This document shows, one piece after another, positions 15,251 to 20,230 of a stretch of DNA of 20,230 nt (positions are counted from its first letter, which is position 1; every line of letters starts with the position of its first letter). The position numbers were made by a program, and so were the translations under genes. The notes beneath the pieces were generated by a model. That model saw only the letters and a list, made by a program, of their open reading frames with translations, ran no database searches and was not told the origin of the DNA. The DNA comes from Coriobacteriia bacterium (GTDB lineage: Bacteria > Actinomycetota > Coriobacteriia > Anaerosomatales > JAENZW01). The stretch is taken from assembly GCA_029858605.1 (NCBI GenBank), contig JAOUET010000012.1, positions 1-20,230 on the forward strand, in the 5' to 3' direction.

Positions 15251-16486
15251 TCACCCGTCAGGGCTGTCGCGGCCAGCGGCCGCGACTGACGCGAGGTGTT
15301 CCGGCGCAGACGGGGATTCCGGAGCCGTCTCGCGTTCGAGAATCCGGCGATACAGGGATTCGTACGAATCGAAAGTCTTCCGCTCGTCGTGCAGAGTCGA
15401 CAGCGCCAGACTCGCCTGCGCCATGTGGCTGCCTACGGTCGAGTCGAGTGCGGTATCGAGCGCGGCCGCGAAGCTTGCCGGGTCACGCGCCGGTACGAGC
15501 AATCCGTTCTCGCCATTTCGGCACACCTCCGAAAGCGAGCCCTCCGCTACTGCGACTATCGGCAGGCCGGTCGCCGCCGCCTGCAGGGCCGGGATGCTCT
15601 GGACCTCGTGGCACGATGATATGGCGAACACATCGCTCGCACGGTAGATGTCCGGCAGGTCGGATTCCGGCACGAACCCCAGGAAGTGGACGCGCTCCTC
15701 GACGCCCAGTTCCCGTGCGCATGCCGCTAGAGCGTCCCCGTGAGGACCGTCGCCCACGACGAGCAGGTGGGTTGACGGGGTCGAGTCGACCTGCGCGATC
15801 GATTTGATGACTACGTCCAGGTCCTTGTCCTTGGCGAGCCGCCCGACAACCAACACGCGCCGACCTTTCGGCAAGCTGTATCGACCGTCGAGATCCTCAG
15901 GTGTGACGCCGGGACTATAGCGGACGAGATCCACGCCGTTGGAGACAACCTTCGTTGGTGGCTCGAGGCCTCGCTCGACGAAGCTGTCTCGATGGGTGAA
16001 GGTCGGGAACACGACGCAGTCGACACGGTTGTACAGCGCGATCGAGTATCGCCATGCGAGACCTTCGACGACTCGGTGCGAGCGACTGCCGCGCGCAAGG
16101 TACGAGGCGACGAAGCTAGGGTAGTAGTGACAGGTGGTGACGAGCGGCACGCCGATGCGCTTTCGAGCTCTCACAGCTTGCAGGCACAGGGGCAGGGCGT
16201 CATGGGCGTGAATGATGTCCGGCTGCTCCGCCGCCACGAATCTCTCGAACCTGCCGAGCGAGATCAGGGGCACCGGATTCGCGCGCCAGAAGGGATTCTT
16301 GCGGGAAGCGATGCGCACTACTCTTGCGCCATGGTCGTCCGTATCGTAGGCATCGAATCGCTCGCTGGCGGCAAGTACCGTTACGTCATGACCGCGCTCG
16401 GCGAGTGCCCGCGCGAGTCTTTGCACGACCAGCGTCACTCCGCTGATGGTGGGCGGATATCCGTGGCTGGTCAGCAGGACGCGCAG
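15251..16486 (-). CDS. GT4-family glycosyltransferase with probable CTG start
   Basis: This GT-B retaining glycosyltransferase is 411 residues long if it starts at CTG 16486. The N-terminal Rossmann domain reads RVLLTSHGYPPTISGVTLVVQRLARALAERGHDVTVL. The C-terminal domain has RVLVVGRLAKDKDLDVVIKSI, HLLVVGDGP, HFLGFVPESDLPDIYRASDVFAISS and a nucleotide-sugar site at E294. The usual EX7E is EX7Q here (Q302, in HEVQSIPALQAAATGLPIV). The first strand lies upstream of the first conventional start (GTG 16438), and the frame is closed by TGA just beyond. The only fitting initiator is CTG at 16486, with AGAGGAG ending six bases upstream. A recent frameshift after the out-of-frame ATG at 16502 is the alternative. 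Sequence style resembles diacylglycerol or phospholipid glycosyltransferases, fitting the neighbouring lipid genes, but donor and acceptor are unknown. Confidence 0.85.
   Translation of the reverse strand: MRVLLTSHGYPPTISGVTLVVQRLARALAERGHDVTVLAASERFDAYDTDDHGARVVRIASRKNPFWRANPVPLISLGRFERFVAAEQPDIIHAHDALPLCLQAVRARKRIGVPLVTTCHYYPSFVASYLARGSRSHRVVEGLAWRYSIALYNRVDCVVFPTFTHRDSFVERGLEPPTKVVSNGVDLVRYSPGVTPEDLDGRYSLPKGRRVLVVGRLAKDKDLDVVIKSIAQVDSTPSTHLLVVGDGPHGDALAACARELGVEERVHFLGFVPESDLPDIYRASDVFAISSCHEVQSIPALQAAATGLPIVAVAEGSLSEVCRNGENGLLVPARDPASFAAALDTALDSTVGSHMAQASLALSTLHDERKTFDSYESLYRRILERETAPESPSAPEHLASVAAAGRDSPDG
15266..15286. terminator. Perfect hairpin at the convergent gene junction
   Basis: GTCGCGGCC (15266-15274) and GGCCGCGAC (15278-15286) form a 9-bp stem with a 3-nt loop, 17 bp beyond the phosphatidyltransferase stop and inside the last codons of the glycosyltransferase gene (AAAG segment). 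There is no T tract, so it may end transcription only with other factors or protect a 3' end. Confidence 0.4.
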
Positions 16487-16644
16487 GGCTCGCTCCTCTC
16501 ATGATGTGCAGGCGAATGCCATACGGTTCTTGTACCCCACCGAGCGGTGGATTCATGGCCTGTCGCTCAGCCCCTTGCGCGAAACCAGTTAGCGTGCTAA
16601 TAGTTAGCAACCTTACTATTTCGAGAGTCACTGGAGGCGCACCC
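16487..16644. other. Divergent intergenic region between GT4 and MarR genes
   Basis: No gene is supported here. It contains the GT4 ribosome site (16493-16499), a 14-bp dyad CCACCG-AG-CGGTGG at 16537-16550 that could be a hairpin or operator, the MarR half-sites at 16589-16608, and GGAGG at 16633-16637 in front of the MarR start. The patch around 16586-16620 is clearly more AT-rich than its surroundings, as expected for a promoter. Confidence 0.6.
16589..16608. promoter_or_regulatory. MarR/SlyA-type operator with three alternating half-sites
   Basis: TTAGC-GT-GCTAA-TAG-TTAGC contains a perfect 12-bp palindrome (16589-16600), and its right half also forms a second inverted repeat with TTAGC at 16604-16608. 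The palindrome equals the SlyA consensus TTAGCAAGCTAA except for the two central bases. A TTGCGC at 16575-16580 with TAATAG at 16598-16603 (17-bp spacing) would place the operator over the -10 region of the MarR promoter. Confidence 0.65.
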
Positions 16645-17154
16645 ATGTGCCCACATCATGGACGACACCGGCCCCGCGGCATGCACGGCCCGATCTCGCC
16701 GCCTGAGGCAGCCATCGACGAGAACGCTCCGCTGCCGTATCGGGTCTTTCACACGATGCGCAGCGTGATGCACGCGCAGAAGCAACTCTTCGTGAGGAAG
16801 CTCGGCGACAAGGACACCCATCCCGGTCAGGCGATCTCGCTCTGGATGCTTTCCGAGAACGAGGGCATCAGCCAGGGTGACCTCGCCGAGAAACTCGGCG
16901 TCGCTCGCCCGACCGTCACCATCATGCTCAAGAAGATGGAGAAGGCCGGGCTGATCGAACGCCGTGCCGACGAGAGCGATCAGCGAAGCAAGCGCATCTT
17001 CCTCACGCAGGCCGGCCGCTCTCTGCATGCGAATCTCAAAGCTGTGCACGCTGAGGTCGTCGAGTTCACGATCGGTCAGATGTCCGAAGACGACCAACGC
17101 GAGCTCGAGCGCTTGCTGCGCATCATTGAAGAGAACCTCACCGCGGCGCAGTAG
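16645..17154 (+). CDS. MarR-family transcriptional regulator
   Basis: This 169-residue winged-helix protein contains the DNA-binding core GISQGDLAEKLGVARPTVTIMLKKMEKAGLIERRADESDQRSKRIFLTQAGR (about residues 74-126), flanked by dimerisation helices. MarR regulators usually repress an adjacent efflux operon and release DNA on binding a drug or oxidant. The ATG at 16645 is supported by GGAGG seven bases upstream. The short N-terminal extension MCPHHGRHRPRGMHG is rich in His, with one Cys and two Met, and might bind metal. The gene lies 47 bp upstream of two overlapping ABC exporter genes and behind a SlyA-like operator, so it probably autoregulates and controls the exporter. Confidence 0.93.
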   Translation: MCPHHGRHRPRGMHGPISPPEAAIDENAPLPYRVFHTMRSVMHAQKQLFVRKLGDKDTHPGQAISLWMLSENEGISQGDLAEKLGVARPTVTIMLKKMEKAGLIERRADESDQRSKRIFLTQAGRSLHANLKAVHAEVVEFTIGQMSEDDQRELERLLRIIEENLTAAQ

Positions 17155-17201
17155 CACCGCAATCCCTGTCCGTACCTGCCACCAAGAAAGGCTCCAACGG
17201 A

Positions 17202-18932
17202 ATGACTCGACTGCTAGCCGAATATCTTCGGCCATATCGCAGGGCGATCGTGATCGTGATCGTCCTGCTGTTTGCGCAGGCCATCGCGAACCTGTACCTG
17301 CCGGAACTCAACGCCGAGATCATCAACGAAGGGGTCGCCAAGGGTGACACCGCCTTCATCTGGCGCTCCGGCGGGCTCATGCTGCTCGTCACATCATTGC
17401 TGGGCGTAGGCTCCATCGTCTCGGTGTATTGGGGCTCGAAGACAGCGATGGCGTTCGGGCGCGATGTGCGCAGTGCGCTCTTTCGCCGAGTGCAAAGCTT
17501 CTCGCAAACGGAGCTCAACCTCTTCGGCACGCCGTCACTGATCACGCGAAACACCAACGACGTCCAGCAGATGCAGATGGTGCTCGTGATGATGCTGAAC
17601 GTGATGATCCTCGCGCCAATAATGGCCGTTGGCGGCATCATCATGGCGCTGCGCCAGGACGTCGCGCTCTCGTCACTGCTCGCTGTCATTCTGCCGATCA
17701 TGGCGGTCTTCATCGGCCTGTCGCTCAAAGCGGCGCTGCCGCTGTTTCAGTCGATGCAGGTCAAGATCGACCGCGTGAACCAGGTGATGCGGGAGAAGCT
17801 GTCCGGAGTGCGCGTCATCCGCGCGTTCGTGCGGGTCGACTTCGAGGAGCGCCGATTCGACGAGGCAAACCGCGACCTCACCGAGACGACGCTCAAGGTG
17901 AACCGCCTGTTCGCGCTGATGATGCCGACGCTCATGGGGATCTTCAACTTCTCGACCGTCGCGATCATATGGTTCGGCGCCTACCGCGTGGACAGCGGCG
18001 CGATGCCGATCGGCAATCTCACGGCGTTCCTCATGTACATCATGCAGATTCTGATGTCGGTGATGATGGCCGTCATCATGTTCGTGATGGTGCCGCGCGC
18101 CGCCGCTTCCGCAGCGCGCATCAAGGAGGTTCTCGACACCGAGCCGACGGTGAACGACCCCGAAACCCCGAGCGCGGAAACCGGTGCGAGCGGCTACATC
18201 GAGTTCCGCGACGTGGAGTTCCGCTACCCGGGCGCCGAGGACCCCGTCCTCTGCGACATCTCGTTCACGGCGGCTCCGGGCGAGACTACGGCGATCGTAG
18301 GAAGCACCGGTTCGGGCAAGTCCACGCTCATCAACCTCATCCCACGCTTCTACGACGTGACCGGCGGCAGCATCCTCGTCGACGGCGTGGACGTGCGCGA
18401 AATGGAGCTCGACAGGCTCTGGAGCAAGATCGGCTTCATCCACCAGAGAGCGTTCCTGTTCACCGGTACGGTGGCCAGCAACCTTCGCTTCGGCAAGGAG
18501 GATGCTACCGAAGGGGAGATCCGGCACGCGCTCGACGTGGCGCAAGGCTCCGAGTTCGTCTCGGAGATGGCCGAGGGCCTCGAAGCGCCCATCACCCAGG
18601 GCGGCACGAACGTGTCCGGCGGGCAGCGCCAGCGGCTCGCCATCGCGCGGGCGCTCATCAAGCGTCCCGAGGTCTACGTGTTCGACGACAGCTTCTCCGC
18701 GCTGGACTTCACGACGGACGCGAAGCTGCGCCGAGCCCTGAAGGCCGAGACCCGCGATGCCACCGTGATCATCGTGGCCCAGCGTGTGAGCACGATCATG
18801 GACGCCGACCGCATCATCGTGATGGATCGCGGCAAGATCGCCGGCATCGGTACGCACTCGAAGCTGATGAAGACCTGCGACACGTATCGCGAGATCGTCT
18901 ACTCCCAGCTCACGGAGGAGGAGGTCGCATGA
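17202..18932 (+). CDS. ABC exporter half-transporter with degenerate nucleotide site (heterodimer subunit 1)
   Basis: This 576-residue type IV (B-family) exporter half has six membrane helices (about 15-300) followed by a nucleotide-binding domain. Walker A is G367-STGSGKST and the signature is VSGGQRQR. Walker B reads VYVFD495-D496-S-FSALD: the catalytic Glu is replaced by Asp, and the switch histidine is replaced by Gln (VAQ527RVST). These two changes mark the degenerate-site subunit of heterodimeric exporters such as TM287/288 and LmrCD. The partner is therefore expected to supply the canonical catalytic Glu and switch His. The start ATG has AAAGG about ten bases upstream. The 3' end overlaps the next gene by ATGA (4 bp). 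The context (MarR, two ABC halves) suggests export of drugs, lipids or peptides. Confidence 0.94.
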   Translation: MTRLLAEYLRPYRRAIVIVIVLLFAQAIANLYLPELNAEIINEGVAKGDTAFIWRSGGLMLLVTSLLGVGSIVSVYWGSKTAMAFGRDVRSALFRRVQSFSQTELNLFGTPSLITRNTNDVQQMQMVLVMMLNVMILAPIMAVGGIIMALRQDVALSSLLAVILPIMAVFIGLSLKAALPLFQSMQVKIDRVNQVMREKLSGVRVIRAFVRVDFEERRFDEANRDLTETTLKVNRLFALMMPTLMGIFNFSTVAIIWFGAYRVDSGAMPIGNLTAFLMYIMQILMSVMMAVIMFVMVPRAAASAARIKEVLDTEPTVNDPETPSAETGASGYIEFRDVEFRYPGAEDPVLCDISFTAAPGETTAIVGSTGSGKSTLINLIPRFYDVTGGSILVDGVDVREMELDRLWSKIGFIHQRAFLFTGTVASNLRFGKEDATEGEIRHALDVAQGSEFVSEMAEGLEAPITQGGTNVSGGQRQRLAIARALIKRPEVYVFDDSFSALDFTTDAKLRRALKAETRDATVIIVAQRVSTIMDADRIIVMDRGKIAGIGTHSKLMKTCDTYREIVYSQLTEEEVA

Positions 18933-20230
18933 GCGATAAGCCGAAGACACAGCAGCCTCCCCGCGGACCGGGCGGCGGCCCTGGGTTCGGACCCGGCCGG
19001 CACATGGGCATGGGCGGACCCGTGGCCAAGCCCCGGGACTTCCGTGGCTCGCTCAAGCGGCTTGGCGGGTATCTGAGGCCGCAAGCGGCTATGATCGCCG
19101 TTGTGATCGCGCTGGCAGCGGCAAGCGTCGCGTTCAACATCGTTGGGCCGAAGCTTCTGGGCAACGCTACGAACGTCGTGTTCGATGGCATCATCGGCAG
19201 GCAGATCGGCGAGCGAATGCCCCCGGGCGCCACCAAGGAGCAGGCCGTCGCCGGCCTGCGCGCATCGGGCGAGAACCAGATCGCCGACATGCTCGAGAGT
19301 ATGAACGTGGTCCCAGGCCAAGGCGTGGACTTTGCCGAGGCGCGGCGCATCCTGTCATTCGTTGCGCTCGTGTATGCGCTCGGCGCGCTGTTGGGCTGGA
19401 TGCAGCAGTACCTGATGGCGGGTGTTGCTCAGCGAACCGTATACGAACTGCGACGGCAGGTCGACGAGAAGCTCGGGCGGCTCCCGCTCGCCTACTACGA
19501 CAGCCAGCCGCGCGGCGACGTGCTCTCGCGCGTGACGAACGACATCGACAACATAGCCCAGACGCTGCAGCAGAGCATGACGCAGATCATCACGGCGCTC
19601 CTTACCATCGTCGGCGTGCTCGCGATGATGTTCTGGATCAGCCCGCTGCTTGCGGCGGTGTCTCTGCTCACACTGCCGCTTTCGGTCGTCGCGACTATGA
19701 TGATCGCGAGCCGCTCCCAGAAGCAGTTCGCCGCGCAGTGGAAGCACACGGGCACGCTCAACGGGCATGTCGAGGAGATGCACACGGGGCACAGCATCGT
19801 GAAGGTCTTCGGCAGGCAGGAAGAGGCCATCGCGACCTTCGACGAGGAGAACGAGCACCTCTACCAGGCGAGTTTCAAGGCTCAGTTCATCTCCGGCACG
19901 ATCATGCCCACCATGACCTTCATCAACAACCTCAACTACGTGGCAATCTGCGTCATCGGTGGCCTTCGGGTGGCATCCGGCCAGATCTCACTGGGCGATG
20001 TGCAGGCGTTCATCCAGTACTCGCGCCAGTTCCAGCAGCCGATCATGCAGACTGCGAGCATCGCGAACGTGCTGCAGTCGACTGTCGCTTCGGCAGAGCG
20101 GGTCTTCGAACTGCTCGATGAAGCCGAGGAGATCCCGGACACCGAGGAGCCCCGGCGGCTGGCCGAGGTGCGCGGGCACATCGTGTTTGATGACGTGTCG
20201 TTCCGCTACGAGCCGGAGACGCCGCTCATC
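18929..20230 (+). CDS. ABC exporter half-transporter, heterodimer subunit 2 (3' cut by window edge)
   Basis: The frame is open from ATG 18929 to the window end, giving 434 residues that contain the transmembrane domain and just reach the nucleotide-binding domain (HIVFDDVSFRYEPETPLI). Walker motifs lie outside the window. The N-terminal 35 residues are rich in Gly, Pro, Met and His (PRGPGGGPGFGPGRHMGMGG), before helix 1 at about 50-72. An insertion of about 45 residues between the first two helices (IGRQIGERMPPGATKEQ to VVPGQGVDFAEA) would form an external loop. The intracellular coupling region (YYDSQPRGDVLSRVTNDIDNI and FGRQEEAIATFDEEN) is standard. The start overlaps the subunit 1 stop by 4 bp, and GGAGGAGG lies just upstream at 18915-18922. 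It is expected to carry the active ATPase site of the heterodimer. Confidence 0.93.
   Translation, partial: MSDKPKTQQPPRGPGGGPGFGPGRHMGMGGPVAKPRDFRGSLKRLGGYLRPQAAMIAVVIALAAASVAFNIVGPKLLGNATNVVFDGIIGRQIGERMPPGATKEQAVAGLRASGENQIADMLESMNVVPGQGVDFAEARRILSFVALVYALGALLGWMQQYLMAGVAQRTVYELRRQVDEKLGRLPLAYYDSQPRGDVLSRVTNDIDNIAQTLQQSMTQIITALLTIVGVLAMMFWISPLLAAVSLLTLPLSVVATMMIASRSQKQFAAQWKHTGTLNGHVEEMHTGHSIVKVFGRQEEAIATFDEENEHLYQASFKAQFISGTIMPTMTFINNLNYVAICVIGGLRVASGQISLGDVQAFIQYSRQFQQPIMQTASIANVLQSTVASAERVFELLDEAEEIPDTEEPRRLAEVRGHIVFDDVSFRYEPETPLI

Noticed and set aside
16386..16502. Minus-strand ORF from the ATG at 16502 as the real GT4 start
   Set aside because: It is in a different frame from the glycosyltransferase and encodes an Arg/Ala/Pro-rich peptide; it would be relevant only if a frameshift separates it from GT4.
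16537..16550. CCACCG-AG-CGGTGG dyad as a terminator
   Set aside because: It lies between divergent starts, has a 2-nt loop and no T tract; an operator is possible but unsupported.
17673..18950. 425-codon minus-strand open frame opposite ABC subunit 1
   Set aside because: Exact antisense of the exporter; His/Asp/Glu/Arg-rich shadow translation.
1..20230. CRISPR arrays, insertion sequences, integrases, toxin-antitoxin or phage-defence modules
   Set aside because: No short regular repeat-spacer array, transposase, integrase or terminal repeats were seen; the tRNA-Ser is intact and no integrase lies nearby.

Overview
The window is a dense, GC-rich (mid-60s % by eye) bacterial chromosome segment. 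It carries 14 protein genes, two of them cut by the window edges, and one tRNA. Short spacers, frequent ATGA/GTGA overlaps and GTG starts, a tRNA with encoded CCA, an oxygen-independent radical-SAM sulfatase maturase, and a large exported protein with c-type haem motifs together suggest an anaerobic, high-GC bacterium. An actinobacterial lineage such as the Coriobacteriia/OPB41 (Anaerosomatales) group is my best guess. That is inference from gene content, not a phylogenetic placement.

Left part (1-6071). The C-terminal end of an IPT/TIG-repeat surface protein is followed by a tRNA-Ser(GGA) with its own promoter and a terminator shared with the next, convergent gene. That gene is a membrane HD-GYP protein, a candidate c-di-GMP phosphodiesterase. 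Next, on the minus strand, is a tight operon: PadR-type regulator, LolD/MacB-like ATPase, 848-aa FtsX/MacB-type permease. A palindrome covering the operon promoter is a likely PadR autoregulatory site.

Middle (6072-12400). A DUF302 protein and an anaerobic sulfatase-maturating enzyme (anSME) run on the plus strand, with no sulfatase visible. After a 232-nt leader comes a 1426-aa exported protein. It combines a doubled CXXCH haem pair, an ASH-like domain, about nine PKD domains, a conserved post-PKD domain and an Fn3-like end. The leader contains two hairpins and a very strong G-quadruplex motif ending four bases before the start codon. This is the most unusual locus in the window.

Right part (12401-20230). 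A two-domain GNAT-fold protein is divergent from an acyltransferase/CDP-alcohol phosphatidyltransferase pair. That pair converges, two bases apart, with a GT4 glycosyltransferase that appears to start at CTG. The trio resembles, in composition only, the pgsA-patA-pimA glycophospholipid neighbourhood of mycobacteria. Last is a MarR regulator with a SlyA-like operator in front of a heterodimeric ABC exporter. The first exporter subunit has a degenerate nucleotide site, and the second runs off the window end.
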